Made by a program: the position numbers and the translations under genes. From contig NW_019775558.1 of the NCBI RefSeq assembly GCF_001039355.2, positions 361,076 to 425,075 on the forward strand: a DNA stretch of 64,000 bases. Direction: 5' to 3'. Positions 37,220 through 48,530 of the stretch are shown piece by piece. The notes under the pieces are model-generated. The model was not told where the DNA came from. It did not search any database and was given only the letters and a program-made list of their open reading frames with translations. The stretch is from Lingula anatina (lineage: Eukaryota > Brachiopoda > Lingulata > Lingulida > Lingulidae). Each line of letters starts with the position of its first letter. Positions within the stretch are counted from its first letter, which is position 1.

Positions 37220-39514
37220 CTAACGGAAGGAAATAAATATAAGGTATAATGTATTCTGACTGGGACCCCCTAAATTTAAATGTGAGAAACGAAATTTTAA
37301 ATGCAAAGAAAACAAATGGATAATAACCAATATGAAAGATATGTAACATGATTAAAATTAACTAGGGATGATGGCAAAGATTAAACGGTATGAAATTTTG
37401 TATTGTACTTTTATAAGCAACAATGTACGCATCTAGATAGCAGTATATCATATTTCTCAAGAGCAAATATTATATTGAACGAAGGACATAGGTAAGAAGC
37501 AAGAAATAACACGTACCGGTAGATATGACATAGGAGTAGTGAAAGTAGTTTCACTTTTGAAAAAGTAATCTTAAAATATTATTTCATTTCATTTAGAATA
37601 ATGAACGGTAAACCTTACCTACCGGTTACCTCGAGTTAGGTCCACTATGTAGACGCATGTACCCTTAGCTGTATGTTCATTCAATCTGAAAGATCATGAA
37701 CAAACTTAGGATTAGTCCTTGTGTTTAAACTGTTACCATGGAGTTAATTCATTACATTAGACTTCATTCCGATTTTGTGATCTAAATCGGATTGGTAACT
37801 ACGCACTGGTCTCTTATCGCCCTATCATGAGAAAGTGATCGATGGCACGTGGTCAGTGGATATGAAAACGCTGTTTACGGTCTTTAATCATTTTCTTTTT
37901 TCTTTTTAATGATGATATCCTTGTGTGCCCTCAAGGTGTGTTATTTTATGCTGTTGCTGTTTTTTTCGCCTGTATTTCCTTACGTCTAAACTGATGTGTA
38001 CTAGTTTCACACATTGTGGCGCAGTGCGTTCTTGATCATCTACCGCAATTTTAAATAACTGAAGAAAATGGGTGCATCTGATAAAGTGACTCTATTGTGC
38101 ACACAATAGACAATGTAATAAAGGCAAACTTAACGTTGTTTATAATTGATGAAACGCTTTCTGATATGAAGATCTCCATTGCTGATATTTATTTAATCCA
38201 GATAAGAAATTTTTTGTACACGATTTCCACCAGTGGGAATACCCCCCCCACACACACACACACACCACACACACGCACACACACACACATACACACACAC
38301 ACACACACACAAGTGTACTCCTGTAATATTCTAACTTCAAAACTTCATTGTCAAAACCCAAGAGTGCACCTCAAATTTTATTTCTATGTAATTTTATTTC
38401 TATGTATTAACATAAGACTTTGTAATTTGCTGCTGTGTCAGGTATTCAAAAGATTGACAAAAGATTTATGCTTAATAACCCCGTGCCCAACGCGCATGCT
38501 CGAACTCCAGTTAGTTGTGCTGTACTGTAGCAGTGTGTTTACATCTGATCGACAAATGCATTAACCGCGAGTGGGGCTATTGTCCCGTTGCTACACGGCA
38601 TTGTTGTAACTTCTCCACAGCAAATACGTGCAGTGGCTGTTATGTAAAGTATGGAAAGTGATGAAGCCTATTTCCAACATTAAACAACGTGATATGGTGG
38701 GTTGCTACTAGACTGAGTAGAAACACAGTGTTTTGTACCAGAACTCTGAGTGACAAGGATTGATCTGTAACAAGCAGAGTGATTGTAGAAGTGCTAGAAA
38801 TTGAACAATTACAAAAAAGACGAAAATCGGACTCTTGCCTGACATTTAACACGGATCAAGTTCACAACATTTCTTTTGTATTTAGAGAGCAGTGCGATAA
38901 ATGGAAACGGGACAAAAGGCTCTCGTTGAAGACAGACGTTAATTAAAGGTAAGGCAAGTTAAGCAATATTATTTATTCGCATTCTTATATATTTCCAAGA
39001 TTATTTTGGTTGCTATACTTGTATAACCAAGACCATAATTACAAATATGCCCATAAGGCCATAAGGTTTGACAAAAGATGGCCGAAGTTGTTAGGGTCTG
39101 TGGGAGTATAAGAGGGGAGGTTGCAATGTAGAAGAGGTCTTGACATTTAAGTGGAAACGGAGAGAGGTTGAAGTCCAGCTGAGTTTTGTTGATACATATC
39201 GATCCTAAAGAAAAGACCCATGAGTAGTTGCCTACTTGCATTCAACCTCGTTAAAAGTAAATACGAAAGAAAAGTATTAGTTAGTATGAGGGACCGTTAG
39301 AACATGTATGTACTAGATGTAGTATGCCTCTACCTTTAGGGCAGCCCATCTGAGATTATGCTTTAGTAATAAGCTCACGTCAACAGTTACCAGTACTGTT
39401 AATTTTTATCATTGCTTTTTTAAAATTTTTCATCTATTCTAAAATTGTCTAAATTTTTTTCGCATTCTAGGTGTACACCACTGGATAATTCACCGGACAC
39501 AAAGCTATTTTATC
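37220..39514. other. Noncoding interval before the mucin gene
   Basis: 2.3 kb containing the presumed noncoding first exon and promoter of the small minus-strand gene, and the 5' leader of the mucin gene on the plus strand. A clear acceptor (CATTCTAG, ending at 39470) shortly before the mucin ATG implies that gene also has an upstream noncoding exon. No coding exon is supported. Confidence 0.5.
38249..38311. repeat. CA-rich microsatellite
   Basis: About 60 bases of interrupted CA repeat between the small minus-strand gene and the mucin gene. Confidence 0.95.
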
Positions 39515-42500
39515 ATGGATTGCTTTGGACTGCTTGTTATTCTGATCGGCATAGTATCTAAAGTGGCGTCACAAGGTAAGGGATGGTTTTAGATTCAGTA
39601 TATCACTTTGAGATAATAATTTCAATCTGTTGAAATGGAAAGACTCTGAAATAAATGTAAAAAATAATAACAACGACACAAAACCAGGTGAGGAACTTAC
39701 AGGGGTAACAGCATGTGCAAGACTCATGAAGACTTTTATAAAATAGATGAAGATAAATTTACTGTCGAGCACGACTATAGAATCGTTGTTTGTTTGCGTT
39801 TTGCTTGTTTTTTTTTTCACTTTAACTGACATGAGGTGTCTGCTGACTTCTTGCCATCAAGAATGAACAGTCATTGAATATTTAGTTTTAACAATTGATG
39901 TCATACACATTACGAAGACAGTAGTGCTTCTTATATGAAACATATCATATTATATTTCAGCTACCCTTGTAAACTACGGGTCGGCTGTAGCGCGGCGCTA
40001 CTACAACCAAGGTGGCTCTCGCAAGGCGTTTGTTGAAACCGCGTTCCCATTGTCGGAGGGGTATGTTACAAAATTCACGGTGTTTATTCATCAGGATGTG
40101 GCAAGTGAAACTCCAGCAAGGTTTTTCATTTGGACGCGCGTGGGGACTGGGGCAAATTTCAGGTTGGAATACTATATAAACGCTACTTTGCCAAAAACAA
40201 GAGGATTGGAAGAGGTAAGAGGAAAGACTTAAGCATAATTCTCATTCAAGTATAAATCAGAAATGAGACAAGTCTAGAAAACAAGAGTTACTAATTCTTA
40301 TGCAAGCGATTGCGACACGAATTGATTTGTAGAAAATCAAAAGACTAACATGGATAAAGTAAAATCATGTTTAATGAACGGTTAATAATCAATAAAATCG
40401 TTATTTCTTCTTCAAAGGAAACGCAAGTCAAATCAAAATCAAAATTATAAACCATTTATCTCGCAAATTGATTTCAAATAAGACTATGTGTGATCGTATT
40501 ATTTTTAGTTCGACGTGCCAGACCCCAAACCCTGGGTACCAGCCGGCTCATTTCTCGGTTGGGGCTACAGCTTGGTAGCAGATGTCATCAGCTTTGATTA
40601 TAACTCTGGCTTTACCACTGAATACTACTACAACCTTGACACTGGCACGCCGTTTCCTTGGCCAGAGAAGGGCCAGACCTATACTTTCGTTTCGACTCCA
40701 GGAAGGTTCAGGCATTCTGTTATGTTGACACTTGACGTTGGTATGTATGCCAGTTTTAGTTTCGTAAAAGCTTAATCCATTAAGAAATATAATCGAAATG
40801 AAATGCCACTTATCATTTGAGGTAAATGATACTCGTAAAATGACCCTAATATATGTTAACTTTTTTATAATTCTATATTCCAGCTACAACCCCAGCACCA
40901 ACAACGACAACCACTGCGGCACCAACTACGACGTCCACGCCCTCTACCACAACTACCACGCTGACAACTACAACCACTCCAACCACACCCACAACACCGA
41001 CGACAACCACTCCCACCACGACGACAACGCCGACAACTACAACCACGCCGACTACAACTACTACAACCCAGCCGAGTAAGATATATTTATATTACCTGGC
41101 TTAGCGTCATTATGATTTCCGGTTTAAAAAAATAAATTAAGTACTTTCGCACGTTACTTTTATTTGAAAATATTACACCTATGTTCTCAGTTAGCCTCAA
41201 ACAACTCATTCTTAAACTTGTCAGGTAACTTTGTGCTGACATCATTTGGCGAAGCTAAGGAGCGGCGCTATTACAACCAGGGAGGTTCTCGGAAAGCATT
41301 TGTAGAAACTGCATTCCCGCTGTCTCAAGGGATATTAGAGAGTTTTATTGTCTACATTCATCAGGACGTAGACACAGAAACTCCAGCCAGGTTTTTCATA
41401 TGGAGCCGTATTGGAAGTGGAACCGTGTTTAGGTTGGACTACTACTTGGATGTAACACTATCCAACAAAAAAGGGTTTCAAACGGTACGTTTACAAAGAT
41501 ATGCCAAGAAGGCAGTTTAGATGTTTACAAGTTTTGATGGAAATTCGTAATATGTTTGCAAAAAAAAAAAAAAAAAAAAAATGATATTTCTTAATAGATA
41601 TATGCATGTATGGACGTTTGTGTCTGGGTTCATGTTTTTACACTTCAGTTTAATACATTTCAGTTTAATGTTACGGATCCCAAACCCTGGATCCAAGAGG
41701 GGTCTTTCTATGGTTGGGGCTACAGCTTGGTTGCTGACGTCATCAGTTTTGATTATAGCTCCGCCTTCACAACAGAATACTACTACAATCTTGACACTGG
41801 TACTCCTTTTCCTTGGCCGGTACTCAACAATGAGCACACGTTCAACTCCGTCCCTGGACGATTCAGACATTCTGTTGAAGTCAAAATCAACGTCGGTAAG
41901 AAAAAAGAAAAGAAAATACTAAATTATAGGATAATATGCTTTGTCAGTAATAGATTTCTAATTAAAAGACATATTATTTTATTTTACATCAAACTTTGTG
42001 AAATATGTTTGTGAAAAATGTTTGGCATTAATTATTGGTTCTAAGTACTCCGTGTTCTAATAGTGACATCTAATATTCGCTCCATCTTTTTTCTTTTATT
42101 AAAGGAACCACAACCGTTTCGACTACGACTGCAACTACTACCCCAACAACCACGACTACGACCACACCAACGACTACAACTACACCAACAACTACAACCA
42201 CTACACCAACCACAACCACTACAACTACTCCCACACCCACTACTACTACGACAGTATCAAGTAAGTTGAGCAATGTATTTTACTTCTATTTAATGATACA
42301 ACGTTATATCAACCTGTGAGCGAGTGCGTGTTTATTTATGTTGCTAGATGTGCAGTTTTTTAAGTGCTTAATATCCTTTTGTATCAGTAGTTTCTTGTAC
42401 GTCATCATGACATTTTCACTTTTTTAATCCCAATGTTATTTTAGGTGGTTTTGTGCTGACACCATTTGGCGAGGCTAAGGAGCGGCGCTATTACAACCAG

Positions 42501-45500
42501 GGAGGTTCTCGGAAAGCATTTGTAGAAACTGCATTCCCGCTGTCTCAAGGGATATTAGAGAGTTTTATTGTCTACATTCATCAGGACGTAGACACAGAAA
42601 CTCCAGCCAGGTTTTTCATATGGAGCCGTATTGGAAGTGGAACCGTGTTTAGGTTGGACTACTACTTGGATGTAACACTATCCAACAAAAAAGGGTTTCA
42701 AACGGTACGTTTACAAAGATATGCCAAGCAGGCAGTTTAGATGTTTACAAGTTTTGATGGAAATTCGTAATATGTTTGCAAAAAAAAAAAAAAAAAAAAA
42801 GATGATATTTCTTAATAGATATATGCATGTATGGACGTTTGTGTCTGGGTTCATGTTTTTACACTTCAGTTTAATACATTTCAGTTTAATGTTACGGATC
42901 CCAAACCCTGGATCCAAGAGGGGTCTTTCTATGGTTGGGGCTACAGCTTGGTTGCTGACGTCATCAGTTTTGATTATAGCTCCGCCTTCACAACAGAATA
43001 CTACTACAATCTTGACACTGGTACTCCTTTTCCTTGGCCGGTACTCAACAATGAGCACACGTTCAACTCCGTCCCTGGACGATTCAGACATTCTGTTGAA
43101 GTCAAAATCAACGTCGGTAAGAAAAAAGAAAAGAAAATACTAAATTATAGGATAATATGCTTTGTCAGTAATAGATTTCTAATTAAAAGACATATTATTT
43201 TATTTTACATCAAACTTTGTGAAATATGTTTGTGAAAAATGTTTGGCATTAATTATTGGTTCTAAGTACTCCGTGTTCTAATAGTGACATCTAATATTCG
43301 CTCCATCTTTTTTCTTTTATTAAAGGAACCACAACCGTTTCGACTACGACTGCAACTACTACCCCAACAACCACGACTACGACCACACCAACGACTACAA
43401 CTACACCAACAACTACAACCACTACACCAACCACAACCACTACAACTACTCCCACACCCACTACTACTACGACAGTATCAAGTAAGTTGAGCAATGTATT
43501 TTACTTCTATTTAATGATACAACGTTATATCAACCTGTGAGCGAGTGCGTGTTTATTTATGTTGCTAGATGTGCAGTTTTTTAAGTGCTTAATATCCTTT
43601 TGTATCAGTAGTTTCTTGTACGTCATCATGACATTTTCACTTTTTTAATCCCAATGTTATTTTAGGTGGTTTTGTGCTGACACCATTTGGCGAGGCTAAG
43701 GAGCGGCGCTATTACAACCAGGGAGGTTCTCGGAAAGCATTTGTAGAAACTGCATTCCCGCTGTCTCAAGGGATATTAGAGAGTTTTATTGTCTACATTC
43801 ATCAGGACGTAGACACAGAAACTCCAGCCAGGTTTTTCATATGGAGCCGTATTGGAAGTGGAACCGTGTTTAGGTTGGACTACTACTTGGATGTAACACT
43901 ATCCAACAAAAAAGGGTTTCAAACGGTACGTTTACAAAGATATGCCAAGCAGGCAGTTTAGATGTTTACAAGTTTTGATGGAAATTCGTAATATGTTTGC
44001 AAAAAAAAAAAAAAAAAAAAGATGATATTTCTTAATAGATATATGCATGTATGGACGTTTGTGTCTGGGTTCATGTTTTTACACTTCAGTTTAATACATT
44101 TCAGTTTAATGTTACGGATCCCAAACCCTGGATCCAAGAGGGGTCTTTCTATGGTTGGGGCTACAGCTTGGTTGCTGACGTCATCAGTTTTGATTATAGC
44201 TCCGCCTTCACAACAGAATACTACTACAATCTTGACACTGGTACTCCTTTTCCTTGGCCGGTACTCAAAAATGAATACACGTTCAACTCCGCCCCTGGAC
44301 GATTCAGACATTCCGTGGAGGCGAAAATTAACGTTGGTAAGATCTGCTTATATTTTGCGAATAAAATTAAGAAAACAATTTGGATTTTGTCGGAACTATA
44401 AACTTATTCTAATATTTTACAAGTTTATTTTCACAGCTTGGAGTGATGATCTTGTGAAGTTTTACTAATTTGTTTTCCTTCTTTATTCAGGGACAACCAC
44501 CGTACCTACCACGACCGCAACCACTACGCCGACGACAACGACAACAACGACTACCCCTATCACTACAACCACACCCACCACTACAGTTACACCTACCACT
44601 ACAACCACACCCACCACTACAGTTACACCTACCACAATTACAACTGAATTACCCACATTTACCACAACTGAATCACCAGTTACCACCACCGAAGTACCAA
44701 TAACTACACCACCACCAACAGAACCACCAACAACTACAACCACGCCTACAACAACAACAGCACAAATTACTACAACAGAAACCACAACCACCAAGTTACC
44801 AAGTACAACAACAACGCAATCATTAACAACTACCACAGCAACTACACGCGCGACAACAACCCCTGCACCCTTGACAACAACCTCTGAGGCTCCTACGACC
44901 ACAACTGCCACTACAACAACGACAGCACCAACTACAACTACCCCAACAACTACAACCACTACTACGACACCTACTACCACCACGACTGCCACTACAACAA
45001 CGACAGCACCAACGACAAGCACTACTTCTACGACTACCACCACCACCACAACTACGACGACCCCTTCGACCACAACTGCCCTTACAACAACTACAACACC
45101 CATTACTACTACGACGCCTACGACCACTACCCCAGGTAAGAATATTTTGCAGCTGCCTTTCTCGTTCCACGAGTTTCCTGAGATCTCCGCTTTGTTCTTA
45201 AGACTAGATTGCAATTAAAAACACTTTCATAGACAAAATGATTTTACCTGTAAAACGACTACTTTGCAGTTATGGTAAAAATAATCCCTTCTAACTTTCA
45301 CACTATCGAAATTAATCAGATCATCGTATTAATTCTAAAGTAACATTCAATCAAAAGAAATTAGTGTTTGTTTACTACAGTTGTGTCATAGCCGTAGTCG
45401 TTGTGTTTTTTCTTTTGTTGTGTTTTATTTGTTTAAATGTGTGGGGTTTTCCTTAAAATTAGGTTTGGTTTTCAAACAGTGCAGTTATGGTATGACATGT

Positions 45501-48458
45501 ACTTCAGGCCCGTAGCCAGCAATTTCAAAAGGGGGGTTCTTTTTCTGAAAAAGTGGACCTTTTGCCATAAAAACTTCATGTACCTAGGTCAAATTTTACC
45601 CAGAGTGGACCTTTACCCAGCAAAAGGGGCAGTTTTTCGAACCACCCCCCACCCCCACCCCCCCGGCTACGGACCAGTACTTCATACATGCGAGTATTAA
45701 ATTCAGCCAAGGCACAGAGAATCTCAACTAGCACATTGCTTTCGCTTATAGCTCATCAACCAAGTCATCAACAACTTCCCACATCGACAAAAACGGCATT
45801 GCACGCGCCCGCGACGTTCTTACAAGTGACAACCGCTACCAGCATTCATTTTTTGTTAGGCCTAAGTTAGGCTTGTGATTCAAGAAAGCTCTCTTCACAC
45901 TGTACCACCTTATCACCCTTACCACGCCTACTATCTTCATGTATTTCACGTTTTGTGGGTCTCCTTTCAGCCCCTATCATCATCCCAGATGACGCCAGTG
46001 TGGACGTTGAGGTGCGGTTTCCAGGGGATTACAACACCGTGGTCGGCGTGGACAAGGCAGCGGCCATTACTGTCCTCAAACCACAGATAGCATCAAAACT
46101 GAGTGTCTCTGAATCACGAATCGCAAACATGGACTTAAGACAAGGTATGCGTCCGAATTTGAACTGGCAATACCTATTGTAAAAATTACTGAGAGTTATG
46201 ACAAGGGATATTTTTCAGCACAGGATGATTAAATATAAGAACAAAAACATGCTTTCTGATAACAGGCGTGCTCCTTTTCGAGCTTATTTTAAAAACAGAA
46301 ATCATGCTAGGAGGAGCCCTTGACCTCTTCCCAGCATAATCTAGATTTTGCATATTTTAAAAGCATACATTTTTATGTTTTAGGTAGTATAATAGTTGAT
46401 TTCGACCTCCTACCCCCTCCGGTAGGTAGCAGCGAACCTTCTCAAAGTGCCGTGATGACTTCCTTGAATAACGACGTGAACAGAAATGCGTTCACACTGA
46501 CGGCCCCCGATGGCAGCACAATCCAAGCATCAGACGCAATGAATTATCAAATCATAACAAGTATGTGAGCTTATCATCAGTTATTCGGGAATTTCTAGCA
46601 AATCCATTTTTAATCAAATAAAACGTGCAAAAATTAATCAATCAAATAATCAGATGATTTATTGTAGTAACGATCAATATTATCATACATTTCAGCTGTG
46701 CCCACTGCTCCTCCCACCACTGTCACAACTATCACCTCAGCAACGGCAGTGCGTAAGTATCATAATATCGTGTCTCAGGTATAGGTACATAGTAATTATA
46801 AAATTGCCGTCACAATGTCCATTTCATTTGTTTTCGTGGTCTCCATTTTGACCTTGTTTTTATTCTTCTATCTTATTTCTATTTTTCTTTACGCTAATCG
46901 TAGTCTTTTTAAAAATTGTCTGGATATTGGAGAGACAATTATGGTAAAATGACCCACCGTTTGTCATTCCAGCTATCGAACATGCTTTGAAATTGACATT
47001 CAAGACAGGAGGGGATCACATTTTCCACTGCCGTTCATCCAACGAAGATGTCACCGGTCTTCAATGGTACAGGTTAAACGCCGGAGTGGAGACGCTGATG
47101 ACAAGCAAAACGTATGGAACCCTTTTGGAATTCCAAAGCATCACCCAAAGCGACGCGGGCTGTTACAGGTGTCGCGACACCAAGGACAGTAACAGAGTAT
47201 TATCTCAGTTCTGCATCAGCGTTAATGACACCGTGGCGTTCCAGACGACTGGGTCACGAGACAACAATGTGCCCACTGAAGGGATGAGCAACATGGAGAT
47301 CGGTTTCTTGGTGGTTGGCTTGGTTGTTGGCCTCATCCTTGTTGTCATTCTGGTGGTATTGTCCATATGGTGCTGCCCCTGCTGCCGTCGTTGCAAAGAA
47401 GGTGGGTAGAATTCATTTTCGAGATTATACTGGCATCAGGTCTTTGCATCATGCATGATACCTCAGAAAAACAAAAGTAAATTGTTCTTTATATTGTCAT
47501 GAGTCAATATCTCCATGCACTGGATACGCTTTTATTTTTGATTTTGTTATTACCACTTTATTGCTGATTAATCAAAGTTTCATACATATGGGTTCGGCAC
47601 TCGCTACTTATTGTGTGATTATTCAAACATTGTCTGAAAACTTTACAGGTAACAATATCATTATATTTTTTACAGAAATTCGACCGATGGGTTCATCTCC
47701 TACTGTTAAACCAGAGTTCACTGATATAGGGTAAGTGACATATTTCTCACTAGTACGGCATAACGCGATCTACACAATGTTTAAGGCAACCTCGCTGATA
47801 GAGAGCCCTTTTCATTCAAAGAATATTGGAGTTATGGAATTTCACATGTAAGATAAATTCTTATAATTAATTTTGGTGTTGCAGGAAAGTCGAAGCTAAC
47901 GGACGTAGCAGAAGAAGTAAAACAACAGGCCAATATGTAGTAAATGAAGATGAAACGAAGCACAAAAAACACAGGTAAATCAACATTCAACACGGAAAAT
48001 GCGTGTCGTAGCAATGCTGCCAGATTTCAAATTATTATTCTAATTTCTTACTGCAGTCACTTGCCTTTAGTTCGTAGAATGATTCATTTGTTTAATATAT
48101 GAAAAAAATAAACTGGTTTTTTCAGTTTTGACATAAATTAACCTCAATTATTGTGCTTTTAATTTACTCTAGGAAAAAGAAGGACGTGCTGAAAATGGCC
48201 GATTTGCAGAAATTTGTTAAAATTGCTTCGGTAATGAACGATAGCTCTGATCGCCACAGCTCCAAGTCCGGGAAAAAGTCGGATAAAACAGACAAGAAAA
48301 AATCACATAGCAGTAAACACAAAAAAGACAAATACAAGCTGGAAGAATCTGCACTAGGGGACATGGGATCAGACCCAATTCATAAAAAGGATAAAAAGAG
48401 CAAAAAGAAAGGCGACAAGGAAAAGGAAAAGAAAAGAGATAAGAAGTCAAAACATTAG
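39515..48458 (+). CDS. Modular type I membrane mucin with four unrecognised domains
   Basis: Twenty coding exons join in one frame to 1479 residues: 39515-39575, 39961-40214, 40509-40740, 40884-41075, 41225-41484, 41664-41895, 42105-42260, 42445-42704, 42885-43116, 43326-43481, 43666-43925, 44105-44336, 44491-45135, 45971-46144, 46384-46560, 46696-46752, 46973-47401, 47676-47730, 47885-47974 and 48173-48458. Order: signal peptide (1-20); four copies of a 162-164-residue domain (21-182, 247-410, 463-626, 679-842), each from two exons; threonine/proline linkers after each, the last of 215 residues; a SEA-like region (1058-1174); an Ig domain with QWYRL and DAGCYRC; one transmembrane helix (about 1300-1325) followed by WCCPCCRRC, likely palmitoylated; and a lysine-rich tail. 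The repeated domain (RRYYNQGGSRKAFVETAF, YYYNLDTGTPFPWP) was not recognised. Likely a cell-surface, heavily O-glycosylated adhesion or recognition protein; that role is inference. Confidence 0.88.
41254..44266 (+). repeat. Tandem 1.22-kb duplication inside the mucin gene
   Basis: Exons 5-7 with their introns are repeated as exons 8-10, and most of the unit again as exons 11-12, with a period of 1220-1221 bases and about 2.5 copies. Only a few base differences were seen per copy, introns and an intronic A-tract of about 20 included. One is a single base change just after exon 5 compared with exon 8. Similarity ends in exon 5 at the left and near the end of exon 12 at the right. Each full unit is 648 coding bases (216 codons) with phase-1 borders, so adding or losing copies keeps the frame. 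Confidence 0.93.
45507..45676. mobile_element. Small DNA transposon remnant (MITE) with 8-bp duplication
   Basis: A 170-base element in the intron after mucin exon 13. It is bounded by GTACTTCA at 45499-45506 and again at 45677-45684, an 8-bp target-site duplication. The ends are inverted: GGCCCGTAGCC on the left and GGCTACGGACC on the right, pairing at 10 of 11. The inside is rich in G and C homopolymers. An 8-bp duplication is typical of hAT-type elements. It encodes no transposase. Confidence 0.65.
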
Positions 48459-48524
48459 AATATAAAAGAGATTTTTCCGTTGCTCCAAGTGCCACGTTAT
48501 TTATAAGACGTGCTTCCAAAATTC

Positions 48525-48530
48525 AATAAA
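48525..48530 (+). terminator. Mucin gene polyadenylation signal
   Basis: AATAAA 67 bases after the stop codon of the mucin gene, a normal position for the end of the transcript. Confidence 0.6.

Noticed and set aside
44483-45214. Long minus-strand open frame of 243 codons, rich in valine
   Set aside because: It is the antisense of the threonine-rich mucin linker; ACN repeats read backwards give valine runs. The plus-strand exon is supported by splice sites and phase.
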